Positions 41,190 through 50,665 of a DNA stretch of 64,000 nucleotides are shown here, piece after piece; positions within the stretch are counted from its first letter, which is position 1; each line of letters begins with the position of its first letter. Source of the DNA: Melghirimyces thermohalophilus (GTDB taxonomy: Bacteria; Bacillota; Bacilli; Thermoactinomycetales; DSM-45169); contig NZ_FMZA01000002.1 of the NCBI RefSeq assembly GCF_900102685.1, positions 168,628 to 232,627 on the forward strand. The letters run 5' to 3'. The notes beneath the pieces are model-generated. The model was given only the letters and a program-made list of their open reading frames with translations. It searched no databases and was not told the origin of the DNA. Made by a program: the position numbers and the translations under genes.

Positions 41190-41462
41190 AAAACGCAAAA
41201 ACCCTCTTCCGTCCCAAGGACGAAAGAGGGTGTATCTTCCGCGGTACCACCTTTTTTGACACAGGAAGTGTCCAGCTTAGGGGAGCATGATAACTCCCTG
41301 TGATAACGGTTCTTCCGTAGCGACTCGTCGCCGTCCGCATCCAGGGTGGGTTGGGGCAGGTGTTGCCGGCGCTCCCTTTCAGCCGAGGGGAATCGCTCTC
41401 TGCTCGGTCACCATGCCTTAGGCCCCTTCATCGCGTTTACCCAGTCTGTTCACTTTAGTTTT
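41190..41462 (-). promoter_or_regulatory. T-box leader upstream of proC
   Basis: On the minus strand the T-box core AAGGTGGTACCGCGG (about 41238-41253) is followed by a terminator stem ACCCTCTTTCGTCC / GGACGGAAGAGGGT and T-run (41196-41232). Upstream lie AGAGAG and GCTGAAAG of the Stem I apical part. CCT in AACACCTGCCC is a plausible proline specifier. The element senses uncharged tRNA and stops transcription otherwise. Confidence 0.9.
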
Positions 41463-41622
41463 TATTATTATGCATAGGAGGGGAGAGGATGTCAAGGGAT
41501 CGGAAAAACATTTTCCCGATGGTGAGAGTGTCTAAAACTTTTCACCCCTTGGAACCAATTCTGATTTTTATGTTTTAGCATCTGATATTTTTGGAAATAC
41601 AGGAGAATAGGAGGAAAAAGGT

Positions 41623-42168
41623 GTGGATCAAATAGTGCGTCCAGGGGATCGGATCCGAATCGAAAGTCGCAAGTACGATGGGGGTTTCCACCGTTCCTGG
41701 TTACAGTCAGTCGTGTTGAAGACGCAAGATCCGCTTTTGGTGGCCAACCGTGACGTACAGGTGACGGAATCCGATGGAAGTCAGTGGTTTACGAAGGGAT
41801 TGGCTATCTGTCAGTTTCATAGAGACGAGTGGTTTAATACGATAGTACTATTCGACGCTCGCGGATCCTACCGCTTTTATTGCAATCTCGCTTCTCCTTA
41901 CACCTGGCAGCAGGGTGTGTTGGTTTACACCGATTTCGATCTCGATCTGCTGGTAGAGGCCGACGGCTCTTACCGCTGGTTGGATCGGGAGGAATTTGAA
42001 CAAAACCGGCGTCTCTATTCTTATCCGCCCCAATTGGTCAAGCGGATAAGGGAAGCTGCCCTGCAGTTGGAGGAGCGAGTCCGATCGGGAGAAGCCCCCT
42101 TCACCCCGGGCTTCGTCCGCACTGGGTATCATCTTTATCTATCCTATAAAAATTATCTGATGGGGTGA
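41623..42168 (+). CDS. DUF402 protein (nucleoside tri/diphosphatase-like)
   Basis: The 181-residue protein belongs to the DUF402/YgaC (Ntdp) family, whose characterised members hydrolyse nucleoside di- and triphosphates with metal. Visible blocks: RIESRKYDGGFHRSW near the start, FHRDEWFNTIVLFDARGSYRFYCNLASPY in the middle, and VYTDFDLDLLVEADGSYRWLDREEFE. The acidic DxDLDLLV strand is the metal site. GTG 41623 follows AGGAGGAAA. It ends 11 bases before the signal peptidase gene, probably one transcript. Confidence 0.88.
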   Translation: MDQIVRPGDRIRIESRKYDGGFHRSWLQSVVLKTQDPLLVANRDVQVTESDGSQWFTKGLAICQFHRDEWFNTIVLFDARGSYRFYCNLASPYTWQQGVLVYTDFDLDLLVEADGSYRWLDREEFEQNRRLYSYPPQLVKRIREAALQLEERVRSGEAPFTPGFVRTGYHLYLSYKNYLMG

Positions 42169-42179
42169 AGTGATGTAGA

Positions 42180-42707
42180 ATGAACAAATGGAACCCCCTC
42201 TTTATTCCGTGGGTAAGAACCCTTTTGTTGGCGGTGTCGGCGGCACTGGTGATCAACCAGTTTGGGATGGCGCTGTCTGTCGTCAACGGGACCTCAATGG
42301 AACCCACTTTGGAAGATGGAGACCGCCTTTTGGTCAATAAATTCTATTTTTTGTTTGAGGAACCGGAAAAAGGAGATGTTGTTACGTTTGTGGACCCTTC
42401 CCGGGAGGGGAAGTATCTGGTAAAACGCGTGGTGGGAATGCCGGGCGATCGTATTGAGATTAAGGGGGGTGACCTTTACCGCAATGGAAAAAAGGTCTAT
42501 GAGCCCTACATTGAGTCGGAAATCGAGGACGGGGCCTATGGGCCGGTGGTAGTGAGAGAGGGTTATGTGTTTGTGATGGGGGATAACCGTCATCGTTATG
42601 CCAGTCGGGACAGCCGTTACCCCAGTGTGGGACAGGTTCCCTTTGACCTGCTTGAGGGAAAAGTGGAGCTGATTCTCTGGCGCCCCTCCTTGGCGGCTTC
42701 CCTATGA
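42180..42707 (+). CDS. lepB: Type I signal peptidase
   Basis: This membrane-bound protease removes signal peptides from exported proteins, of which this window encodes several. 175 residues: one N-terminal membrane helix (LLLAVSAALVINQFG), then the catalytic boxes NGTSMEPTLEDGDRLLV (Ser39), GKYLVKRVVGMPGD (Lys82) and FVMGDNRHRYASRDSR. This is the small Gram-positive SipS-type layout. ATG 42180 has GGGGTGAAGTGA a little upstream. Confidence 0.95.
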   Translation: MNKWNPLFIPWVRTLLLAVSAALVINQFGMALSVVNGTSMEPTLEDGDRLLVNKFYFLFEEPEKGDVVTFVDPSREGKYLVKRVVGMPGDRIEIKGGDLYRNGKKVYEPYIESEIEDGAYGPVVVREGYVFVMGDNRHRYASRDSRYPSVGQVPFDLLEGKVELILWRPSLAASL

Positions 42708-42915
42708 TGCGGACAAACACAAATAGCAAAAAAGTCAAAAACTGTTCACACAAGTTGGATGCGTGGTCGAGTCGAACATTGCATAATAGGAGAGGTGTGG
42801 GTCAAACTCACGACTTTCACAGTATGCATAAAAACCGCTCCCGACCAAAAGGTCGGTCACAGATTACCGTGATATTTGTGAATATAAAAAGAAATTGTGG
42901 CAGGAGGGAACGAAG

Positions 42916-43695
42916 ATGGATCTGTTAGATAAGACGCGCCGGATCTCCAAGATCCTTCAAAAAAATGTGGGGCATCACCTGGTGGACTTTGATCAGGTAG
43001 CCAGCGCCCTCTCCGATGTGATTGGTGCCAATATTTACGTGGTCAGTCCCGAAGGAGAGATTCTGGGACTGGGGATCAACCACGATATTGAGAATGAACG
43101 GATGCAGTCGTATTTGAAAGAACGGCAATTTCCGGAAGAGTATGCTACGCAACTGATGGATGTGGAGAAGACGTCTTCCAACATCAGCGTCGATGATCCT
43201 TTGACCGCATATCCGGTAGAAATGAAGGATATGTTTAAACACGGCTACACTACGTTGGTTCCGATTGTGGGCGGTGGGGATCATCTGGGAACGCTGGTGC
43301 TGTCCCGGATCAATGATAAATTTGTCGATGACGATCTGATTCTCGCTGAGTACGGCGCTACCGTCGTCGGGATGGAAGTCTTGCGGGAGCGGGCCGGAAA
43401 AATCGAAGAGGAGGCTCGCGGCCGGGCTGTGGTTCAATTGGCGATCAATTCCCTCTCCTTCAGTGAGTTGGAAGCGGCAGAGCACATTTTCAACGAACTG
43501 GAAGGTAATGAAGGACTCTTGGTCGCAAGCAAAATTGCCGACCGGGTAGGCATCACCCGTTCCGTGATCGTCAACGCCCTGCGGAAACTGGAAAGTGCTG
43601 GTGTGGTGGAATCCCGCTCCCTCGGGATGAAAGGAACCTATATCAAAATCTTGAATAACAAGCTGTTACCGGCTCTGGAAAAAGCCCGCAGCTGA
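42916..43695 (+). CDS. codY: Global nutrient regulator CodY
   Basis: A GTP- and branched-chain-amino-acid-responsive repressor of stationary-phase genes. 259 residues: N-terminal GAF domain ([13 protein letters not shown] to [13 protein letters not shown]) and a C-terminal winged helix whose recognition segment [41 protein letters not shown] is nearly identical in all CodY proteins. ATG 42916 follows GGCAGGAGGG. In Bacillus codY follows the xerC-hslVU genes; here it is alone between signal peptidase and an ABC exporter, a changed context. Confidence 0.97.
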   Translation: MDLLDKTRRISKILQKNVGHHLVDFDQVASALSDVIGANIYVVSPEGEILGLGINHDIENERMQSYLKERQFPEEYATQLMDVEKTSSNISVDDPLTAYPVEMKDMFKHGYTTLVPIVGGGDHLGTLVLSRINDKFVDDDLILAEYGATVVGMEVLRERAGKIEEEARGRAVVQLAINSLSFSELEAAEHIFNELEGNEGLLVASKIADRVGITRSVIVNALRKLESAGVVESRSLGMKGTYIKILNNKLLPALEKARS

Positions 43696-43711
43696 TAGGG
43701 GAAGGATAACG

Positions 43712-43740
43712 GCCGCTCGAAGGGGCGGCTTTTCTCGTTT
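43712..43740 (+). terminator. Terminator after codY
   Basis: GCCGCT/GGGCGGC stem followed by TTTTCTCGTTT. Confidence 0.7.
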
Positions 43741-43921
43741 CAAGGACGGATTGCAAAAACCTTGTCGCCGAAGGAATCGTTATATGGGAAAAGAGGATGG
43801 ACAAGGTGTACGTTCTTGTTACATTTTTTCTTCTTCCCGAGCGTATTTGTCTCCTCTGTTATAATAGGGATGGAAACATAAGTGATTTTCCAGAACTGAT
43901 CAATTAGGGAGTTGAAGTCGG

Positions 43922-45700
43922 TTGGGCAGTGTTCGGAGATATCTTCGATTTGTTCGCCCTTACCGGATGCAGATTGCGGCCACGATGGGGGTCGGTATAC
44001 TCAAGTTCGCCATTCCCATGTTGTTGCCGCTCATCCTCAAATATGTTGTTGATGATATTTTGCTGGCGGATGTACCCGTCGAGGAAAAGGTGACCAACCT
44101 GACTCAGGTGGTTGCCGGTGCTTTGTTTGTCTTTACCGTTTTGCGGTATCCGATTGAATACTATCGTCAATATTTCGCTCAATGGACAGCCAGCCGCGTC
44201 TTGTTTGACGTACGCAAACGGCTGTTTGATCATTTGCAGAAACTGTCTCTCCGTTTCTACAACAATCAGAAGGTGGGGCAGATTATTTCCCGGGTGATTC
44301 ACGACGTGGAACAGACCAAAGAATTTGTCGTCACCGGGATGATGAATATATGGCTGGATTTGATCACTTTGACGATCGCCATCAGTATCATGCTATGGAT
44401 GGATCCGTTGATGACGCTGGTGGCTCTCTCCGTCTTTCCCTTGTATGGGGTGGCGGTGAAGTATTTCTACAAGGGGCTGAAGCGGCTGACCAAGGAGCGG
44501 TCCCAGGCACTCGCCGAAATGCAGGGCCACCTTCATGAGCGTATCCAAGGGATTTCCGTGATTCGCGCCTTTCATCTAGAAGACTACGAACAGGAACAGT
44601 TTAATCACCGCAACGGTCATTATCTAGAAAAAGCGGTGGATCATTCTCGTTGGAATGCCCGCACCTTTGCCGTGGTGAATACGATTACCGATATTGCCCC
44701 GATTCTGGTCATCGCCTTCGCTGGTTTTCAGGTGCTTGACGGGGACCTGACCATTGGGGAAATGACGGCTTTCTACGGTTACCTGCAGCTCATTTATTCT
44801 CCGATCCGCCGCCTGGTCAACGCGTCGACAACACTGACCCAAGCTTTGGCCTCGATGGATCGGGTGTTTGAACTGATGGATGAAACCTACGATATCACCG
44901 ACCGTCCAGGTGCCCGTTCCATGGACCGGGCGCGAGGACAGATTTCCTTTAAGGATGTTCATTTTTCGTATTTCGGTAACGATGAAGAGGTACTAAAAGG
45001 GATCCATCTGGACATCCAACCCGGACAGACCATCGCCTTGGTCGGGATGAGTGGCGGAGGAAAATCCTCTATCGTCTCTCTCATTCCCCGCTTTTACGAT
45101 GTAACTGGCGGAAGGCTGGAAGTGGACGGCGTCGATGTGCGCGACTGGAAACTGAAAAGTCTTCGCCAACAGATCGGGATGGTGCTCCAGGACAACATTT
45201 TGTTCAGTGGCAGTGTCCTGGATAACATCCGGATGGGCAACCCGGATGCCCCGATGGAGCAAGTGGTGGCTGCTGCCCAGGCGGCTAATGCCCATGAGTT
45301 TATCATCGATCTGCCTCAAGGTTACGACACGGAAATCGGGGAACGGGGGGTTAAACTTTCCGGGGGGCAAAAACAGCGGTTGGCCATCGCTCGGGTGTTT
45401 TTGAAAGATCCCTCCATCTTGATTCTCGACGAGGCGACTTCCGCCCTGGACCTGAAGTCCGAACAGCTGATTCAGGAGTCGCTCAATCGGTTGGCTGAAA
45501 AGCGCACCACACTGATCGTGGCTCACCGGCTGTCGACGATCACCCATGCGGACCGGATCTGCTTGGTCGAGGGAGGACAGATTGTCGAAAGCGGGACGCA
45601 TGATGAATTGATGGCATTGGGAGGGAAGTACGCCCGCCTGTTTAAAGTACAAGATTTGGACAGGTCCGATGTGCCGGTAGTAAATCCCGGTACACCGTGA
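43922..45700 (+). CDS. ABC exporter (fused membrane and ATPase domains)
   Basis: This half-transporter of 592 residues probably works as a homodimer. Six membrane helices cover about 15-310. The ATPase shows Walker A GMSGGGKSS, the Q-loop VLQDNILFSG, the signature LSGGQKQRLAIARVFL, Walker B SILILDEATSALD and the H-loop IVAHRLSTI. The family is the multidrug/lipid-type ABC-B exporters (YknU/YfiB group); the substrate cannot be told. TTG 43922 follows GGGAGTTGAAG. The next gene starts just inside or after its end, suggesting coupled expression. Confidence 0.92.
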   Translation: MGSVRRYLRFVRPYRMQIAATMGVGILKFAIPMLLPLILKYVVDDILLADVPVEEKVTNLTQVVAGALFVFTVLRYPIEYYRQYFAQWTASRVLFDVRKRLFDHLQKLSLRFYNNQKVGQIISRVIHDVEQTKEFVVTGMMNIWLDLITLTIAISIMLWMDPLMTLVALSVFPLYGVAVKYFYKGLKRLTKERSQALAEMQGHLHERIQGISVIRAFHLEDYEQEQFNHRNGHYLEKAVDHSRWNARTFAVVNTITDIAPILVIAFAGFQVLDGDLTIGEMTAFYGYLQLIYSPIRRLVNASTTLTQALASMDRVFELMDETYDITDRPGARSMDRARGQISFKDVHFSYFGNDEEVLKGIHLDIQPGQTIALVGMSGGGKSSIVSLIPRFYDVTGGRLEVDGVDVRDWKLKSLRQQIGMVLQDNILFSGSVLDNIRMGNPDAPMEQVVAAAQAANAHEFIIDLPQGYDTEIGERGVKLSGGQKQRLAIARVFLKDPSILILDEATSALDLKSEQLIQESLNRLAEKRTTLIVAHRLSTITHADRICLVEGGQIVESGTHDELMALGGKYARLFKVQDLDRSDVPVVNPGTP

Positions 45701-45723
45701 ACCGGTTGGGGGGGAGCGAGAGA

Positions 45724-46140
45724 TTGAATACGGTAATCCCGATTAAATATGAATGGGACGTGGTTAATATCCGCAGCAAAGTGCGGGAAATGGCCAAGGA
45801 GATGGGGTTTAGTGAACTGGACCAGAGCCGGATCGTGCAATCTGTTTCGGAACTGGCGCGCAATGTGGTGCACCATGCCGAGGAAGGGGTTGTCCGAGTG
45901 GAGTCGATCGAGGGGGATAAACCGGGGATCCGCATCGTAGTTCAAGACTTCGGCCCGGGGATTGAAGACTTGGACGAGGTGATCCGTGCTTCCGAATCCC
46001 TGGTATCGACAGAAGGATATGGGTTGCGGCAGGTGCGGGACTTGATGGATGATTTTGCCATTCGTGCGCTAGAGGGGAAAGGAACCTGTGTACAGGTTAC
46101 GAAATGGCTGAACGCCCCTGCTGTGAAATCGGAGGAATAA
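45724..46140 (+). CDS. RsbT-like serine/threonine kinase (orphan)
   Basis: A GHKL-type switch kinase of 138 residues, like RsbT of the stressosome. Visible are the helix Q-S-V-SELARNVVHHAEEG with the N-box Asn, the GPGIEDLDEVI motif and the second glycine loop STEGYGLRQVRDLMDDF. RsbT proteins phosphorylate RsbS/RsbR antagonists or activate RsbU. Neither partner is nearby. TTG 45724 has GGGGGGAG at good distance; a GTG at 45697 that overlaps the ABC gene by four bases is the alternative. Co-transcription with the exporter is likely. Confidence 0.82.
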   Translation: MNTVIPIKYEWDVVNIRSKVREMAKEMGFSELDQSRIVQSVSELARNVVHHAEEGVVRVESIEGDKPGIRIVVQDFGPGIEDLDEVIRASESLVSTEGYGLRQVRDLMDDFAIRALEGKGTCVQVTKWLNAPAVKSEE

Positions 46141-46156
46141 GTAGGCAGCCCCACGC

Positions 46157-46182
46157 CATCCGGGAAACCGGATGTTTTTTTG
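46157..46182 (+). terminator. Terminator after the RsbT-like gene
   Basis: CATCCGG-GAAA-CCGGATG followed by a run of seven T. Confidence 0.9.
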
Positions 46183-46607
46183 TCTGCAGAGAAAGCGTTC
46201 TCAGTGGTAATGTATCCATATTTTGAACCTTTTCCGGTCTTACTTGACGTTATTCTTTTGGCTCATCTACAATGTAAATGAACTATGATGCCATTCCTAC
46301 CAAACGCCGTCTGTTGCGGTTTTCCATCATTTGGTTGGCACCGTCGGCACAGGTGATATAAGGCTGGTTCCGGCGCTAATAGGGCTTAGCCCTCACCGCC
46401 GGGGGAATCTACGCTGGGTCCCCTTAGATCAAGAACGCGTTTTGAAGATGGGGAGTTCCAGCGCAGTTTTATGTCCGTTTCCCGTCTTTTGGGGAGTTTG
46501 GGGAGGCGGAAGTGAACCGGCAACGGATGCGCTGAAGAGGACCTGCTCAGAAGGGGGGCAATGCAACCGAACTGGAGCGGGCCCGGTCCATAGAAAGGAG
46601 GGGTACC
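46183..46607. other. Intergenic region upstream of the first cta cluster
   Basis: About 425 bases with open frames but nothing recognisable. No ctaA gene is found here, although it lies beside ctaB in Bacillus. The promoter for ctaB must be in this region. Confidence 0.35.
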
Positions 46608-47528
46608 GTGGAACGACCTATGACACAACAGCTCCTGGCGGGGGCTTCCGAGACAACGGCCAAAGCCTCGTGGAGGGATTATTGGATCCTGACCAAGCCG
46701 GGGATCAATGCCTCCAATCTGATGGCTACCTTTACAGGATTTTGGTTGGCCGGTCATGATACATTCAACTTCACCCTCCTGCTTGTCACCCTTTTGGGGA
46801 CAGCTCTGGTGATCGCCGGTGGGTGTGCAGTCAACAACTATATCGACAGGGATATCGACCCGCAGATGGGACGGACCCAGGATCGACCGATCCCTGCCGG
46901 GCGGATCCGACCGCAGTCGGCACTCTGGACGGGGATTCTTTTGGGAGTGGCCGGTGTGGCCCTGCTCAGTATTCTGGTCAACCCGCTGTCGGCTCTCCTG
47001 GCTGCATTTGGCTATATCGTCTATGTAGTCATCTATTCCATGTGGACCAAGCGGACCACCATTTGGAACACGATTGTCGGCAGCTTTTCCGGGGCGATTC
47101 CACCCTTGGTCGGCTGGGCGGCGGTGGAAGGAACGCTGGGCCTGGCAGCATGGATGCTTTTCCTGTTTATGTTTGTCTGGCAGCCGGCTCACTTCTATGC
47201 CCTGGCCATGATGAAGGAAGAAGACTACCGTACGGCCGGCGTCCCCATGTGGTCGGTGGTGAAGGGACAGAAAGATACCAGGCGGCAGACGATCCTCTTT
47301 GTGGGAATGATGCTGCCGGTTTCCCTGCTCCTCTGGATGACCGGTGTCGTCGGTTGGCTCTTCTTGGCGATGGCGCTCCTATTGGGGGGCGGCTGGTTCT
47401 ACCTCGGTGTCGCCGGCTGGTCCGGTGAAGAACACGAGGGATGGGCCCGCAAGATGTTTCTGTACTCGCTGTTCTACCTCACATTGATGCAAGTCGCCAT
47501 GCTGATCGATCCGGTACTCTTCGGCTGA
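46608..47528 (+). CDS. ctaB: Haem O synthase (protohaem IX farnesyltransferase), copy 1
   Basis: Membrane prenyltransferase that adds a farnesyl group to haem B, making haem O for the oxidase encoded next. 306 residues, about nine helices. The first Asp-rich motif is CAVNNYIDRDIDPQMGRTQDRPIP; VGSFSGAIPPLVGW and MFVWQPAHFYALAMMKEEDYRTAGVPM are also typical of the family. GTG 46608 follows GAAAGGAGGGG. Haem A would further need a ctaA product not in this window. Confidence 0.95.
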   Translation: MERPMTQQLLAGASETTAKASWRDYWILTKPGINASNLMATFTGFWLAGHDTFNFTLLLVTLLGTALVIAGGCAVNNYIDRDIDPQMGRTQDRPIPAGRIRPQSALWTGILLGVAGVALLSILVNPLSALLAAFGYIVYVVIYSMWTKRTTIWNTIVGSFSGAIPPLVGWAAVEGTLGLAAWMLFLFMFVWQPAHFYALAMMKEEDYRTAGVPMWSVVKGQKDTRRQTILFVGMMLPVSLLLWMTGVVGWLFLAMALLLGGGWFYLGVAGWSGEEHEGWARKMFLYSLFYLTLMQVAMLIDPVLFG

Positions 47529-47666
47529 TGGCCGAGTGCCGGATCTACGCCTTTGGCGTTCAACAGCCGTTTGACTGTTATTTCCATACAGCCGGCGGCG
47601 TTGTTTTGATATACAATATAGATCGGCCCAGGAATGATTTGATGAGAGAAAGCGGGGTTAAACGGT

Positions 47667-48686
47667 ATGAGACGAGGGAAGCGTTTAGCGCTACTATTAT
47701 CCATTTTCGCTATATTTACCCTTGTGATGACCGGATGTGAAGAGCCGGACAGAACGGTCTTTAGCCCGAAAGGGGAGGCTGGTGAAGGCAGTCTCGACGT
47801 GATCATGTTGAGTATTTACATCATGACTTTTGTCGTCGCTGTGGTCTTGGCTATCTTTATCTATGTATTGATTCGTTACCGTCAGAAACCGGGGGACAAC
47901 AGCATCCCCAAACAGGTTGAAGGAAGCATGAAGCTGGAGATGCTGTGGACTGTGATTCCCATCATCTTGCTGGCTATTTTAGCAGTACCCACCTTAACGC
48001 ATACCTTCTCCCTTGCCGAGGAGGCGCCGAAGGATGAGGATCCGCTTCGGGTGAAGGTGACGGCCCATCAGTATTGGTGGGAGTTTGAATATCCGGATCT
48101 GGGCATCAAAACTGCGCAGCAACTCCATATCCCTACAGATGAAAAGGTCTATCTGGAACTGACTTCCGATGATGTGATTCACGCCTTCTGGGTACCGGAA
48201 TTGGCCGGTAAACAAGACTTGAACCCGGGGAGCACCAACAAAATGTGGATCGATGCTGATGAGCCGGGTACTTACGAAGGACGATGTGCTGAGTTGTGCG
48301 GGGCAGGACACGCGCTGATGAACTTCCAGGTTGTCGCTCAGGAAAAAGAGGACTTTGACAAATGGGTGGAAAAAAGGAAGAATCCTTCCTCCGAACCGAA
48401 GACCGCCGAGCAAAAAGCTGGTAAGGAAGTCTTCACTCAGAACTGCATGAGTTGCCACGCTATTGACGGCACTCAGATGAAAACCAAAGGGGAAAAAGCT
48501 CCAAATTTGACTGGGTTTGCTGAGCGAAACAAAATCGCAGGTCTCCTGGAAAACAATGATGAGAACCTGGAAAAATGGATGAAACATCCCGAGCAGGTGA
48601 AACCGGGGACTTACATGCCGTCTTTTGATTTCTTGAGTGATGAGGATATGGACAATCTGAAAGCCTATCTGCAAAGCCTGGAGTGA
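47667..48686 (+). CDS. ctaC: Cytochrome caa3 oxidase subunit II, copy 1
   Basis: The electron-entry subunit, 339 residues, with a lipoprotein signal (VMTGC, Cys24), two membrane helices (MLSIYIMTFVVAVVLAIFIYVLI; MLWTVIPIILLAILAVPTL), the CuA domain with CAELCGAGHALM ligands, and a C-terminal fused cytochrome c domain with the haem motif CMSCH and a later PGTYMPSF Met ligand. This fusion defines the caa3 type. It takes electrons from menaquinol-cytochrome c reductase. The start has AGCGGGG. Confidence 0.96.
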   Translation: MRRGKRLALLLSIFAIFTLVMTGCEEPDRTVFSPKGEAGEGSLDVIMLSIYIMTFVVAVVLAIFIYVLIRYRQKPGDNSIPKQVEGSMKLEMLWTVIPIILLAILAVPTLTHTFSLAEEAPKDEDPLRVKVTAHQYWWEFEYPDLGIKTAQQLHIPTDEKVYLELTSDDVIHAFWVPELAGKQDLNPGSTNKMWIDADEPGTYEGRCAELCGAGHALMNFQVVAQEKEDFDKWVEKRKNPSSEPKTAEQKAGKEVFTQNCMSCHAIDGTQMKTKGEKAPNLTGFAERNKIAGLLENNDENLEKWMKHPEQVKPGTYMPSFDFLSDEDMDNLKAYLQSLE

Positions 48687-48748
48687 TTCAGGTTCACGCG
48701 GGTTATTACATAAAACCGCGTCTGCAGTGAATGGAGGAGGGACTACTC

Positions 48749-50665
48749 TTGGCTACCTTGGTTACGATTATCGTGTTCATTCTGTTTTTGAGCGCGATCT
48801 TAACCGGTGGTTACAACAAGGAACTGATGGACCGGTTCCGCTCTCACTGGCTGTGGGACTGGATCACCACTGTTGACCACAAAAAAATTGGAATTATGTA
48901 TGGTATCGGCGGTGGCTTCTTCTTTATCCTGGGTGGAATTGAAGCCCTGCTGATCCGGACGCAGCTCTTTTATCCCAATAACGATTTTATCGTCGGCCGG
49001 GCTTTTAACGAACTTTTAACGATGCACGGCACGACCATGATCTTCTTCGTCGCGATGCCGCTTTTGTTCGCCTTGATGAACATGATCGTTCCGCTTCAGA
49101 TCGGGGCACGGGATGTCGCCTTTCCTTTTCTGAACGCCATGGGCCTCTGGTTTTTTATCGCCGGCGGCATCTTGATGAATTTGTCCTGGCTGTTTGGAAA
49201 CGCTCCCGATGCCGGTTGGACCAACTATGTGCCAATCGCAGCCAACGAATACAGTGCGGGCACGGGGATTGATTACTATGTCCTGGGTCTGCAAATTTCC
49301 GGCTTCGGTACGCTGATGTCTGGGATCAACTTCCTGGCAACCATTATCAATATGCGGACAGAGGGGATGTCTTTCCTGCGGATGCCGTTGTTCACCTGGA
49401 CATCTTTCATCTCTTCCGCTTTGATTCTGTTCGGCTTTCCGCCGTTGACCGCTGGGCTGTTCCTGATCATGTTTGAACGCCTTTTCGGAGCCAATTTCTT
49501 CGATGTGGCGGCTGGCGGAAACCCCATCATCTGGGAGCATCTCTTCTGGATTTTCGGTCACCCGGAAGTGTACATCGTGGTTTTGCCCGCTTTCGGTATC
49601 ATGTCCGAAGTGATTTCCACATTCTCCAAGAAGCGTCTGTTCGGCTACACCTCCATGGTGTTTGCCACGATTTTGATCGGCTTCCTTGGATTTATGGTCT
49701 GGGCCCACCATATGTTTACTGTGGGGATGGGACCGGTTGCTAACTCCATCTTTGCTATCGCTACGATGACGATCGCCGTCCCGACAGGGATCAAGGTGTT
49801 TAACTGGCTGTTTACCATGTGGGGCGGAAAAATTCGCTTCACCACCGCCATGCTGTATGCCGTCGGGTTTATTCCCACCTTTGTCATGGGCGGTGTGACC
49901 GGTGTTATGCTGTCCACTCCCCCGGGGGACTATCAGTATCACGACAGTTACTTCGTAGTGGCTCATTTCCACTACGTCTTGATCGGCGGTACCGTGTTCG
50001 GTATCTTGGCGGGATTCTACTACTGGTGGCCCAAGATATTTGGCTACAAGCTGAATGAAAAACTGGGTAAGTGGAATTTCTGGCTGTTTTTCATCGGCTT
50101 CCATCTGACGTTCTTGATTCAGCACTTTATCGGCCTGTTTGGCATGCCGCGTCGGGTATTTACGTACCAACCGGAAGACGGTCTGACCCTGATCAACCAG
50201 ATCAGTACTGTCGGCGCCTATATGATGGCAGTGGCTACAATTCTGTTCGTCGTCAATGTTATCTACAGCTACCGTCACCGTGTTCCTGTCGGTAACGATC
50301 CCTGGGACGGCCGGACCCTGGAATGGTCGATCCCGTCTCCAGCTCCCTTCTACAACTTCGCCCAGCTTCCCAAGGTACGGGCTCTGGATGCTTTCTGGCA
50401 TGAGAAGATGAAGGGCAACAAAGAGATGGAGCCGGCGGAACCGCTGGGACCGATCCATATGCCGAGCAACAACCATTTGCCAATTGTGATCGTCCTTGGA
50501 TTCTTTATCTCCGGTTTGGGCTTCGTCTTCCGTTCCAATGAAGTGGGAGCCCTCGGGTTGATCTTCGCCTTCCTGATGATGTTTGTCCGTTCCTTCGAGA
50601 AAGATCATGGCTATCATGTGGAAACGGACGAGGTCGAAAAAGTGGAGAAAGGGGTGAAGGCATAA
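48749..50665 (+). CDS. ctaD: Cytochrome caa3 oxidase subunit I, copy 1
   Basis: The catalytic subunit that reduces oxygen and pumps protons. 638 residues, at least 12 helices. Landmarks: WITTVDHKKIGIMY at the start, FWIFGHPEVYIVVLPAFGI with the CuB His-Tyr region, YTSMVFATILIGFLGF, VWAHHMFTVGMGP with the CuB His pair, and YFVVAHFHYVLIGGTVFG with the haem ligands. TTG 48749 after GGAGGAGGG is preferred over an ATG at 48731 that overlaps the ribosome site; the paralogue starts in the same way. It overlaps ctaE by one base (TAATG). Confidence 0.96.
   Translation: MATLVTIIVFILFLSAILTGGYNKELMDRFRSHWLWDWITTVDHKKIGIMYGIGGGFFFILGGIEALLIRTQLFYPNNDFIVGRAFNELLTMHGTTMIFFVAMPLLFALMNMIVPLQIGARDVAFPFLNAMGLWFFIAGGILMNLSWLFGNAPDAGWTNYVPIAANEYSAGTGIDYYVLGLQISGFGTLMSGINFLATIINMRTEGMSFLRMPLFTWTSFISSALILFGFPPLTAGLFLIMFERLFGANFFDVAAGGNPIIWEHLFWIFGHPEVYIVVLPAFGIMSEVISTFSKKRLFGYTSMVFATILIGFLGFMVWAHHMFTVGMGPVANSIFAIATMTIAVPTGIKVFNWLFTMWGGKIRFTTAMLYAVGFIPTFVMGGVTGVMLSTPPGDYQYHDSYFVVAHFHYVLIGGTVFGILAGFYYWWPKIFGYKLNEKLGKWNFWLFFIGFHLTFLIQHFIGLFGMPRRVFTYQPEDGLTLINQISTVGAYMMAVATILFVVNVIYSYRHRVPVGNDPWDGRTLEWSIPSPAPFYNFAQLPKVRALDAFWHEKMKGNKEMEPAEPLGPIHMPSNNHLPIVIVLGFFISGLGFVFRSNEVGALGLIFAFLMMFVRSFEKDHGYHVETDEVEKVEKGVKA

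Noticed and set aside
42841..42856. Hairpin CCGACC-AAAA-GGTCGG before codY taken as a terminator
   Set aside because: There is no T-run, and it sits in the codY leader; it could be regulatory but nothing supports a specific role.
46331..46759. A 142-codon frame before ctaB, considered as a ctaA remnant
   Set aside because: No haem A synthase motifs could be found and it runs into ctaB in another frame.
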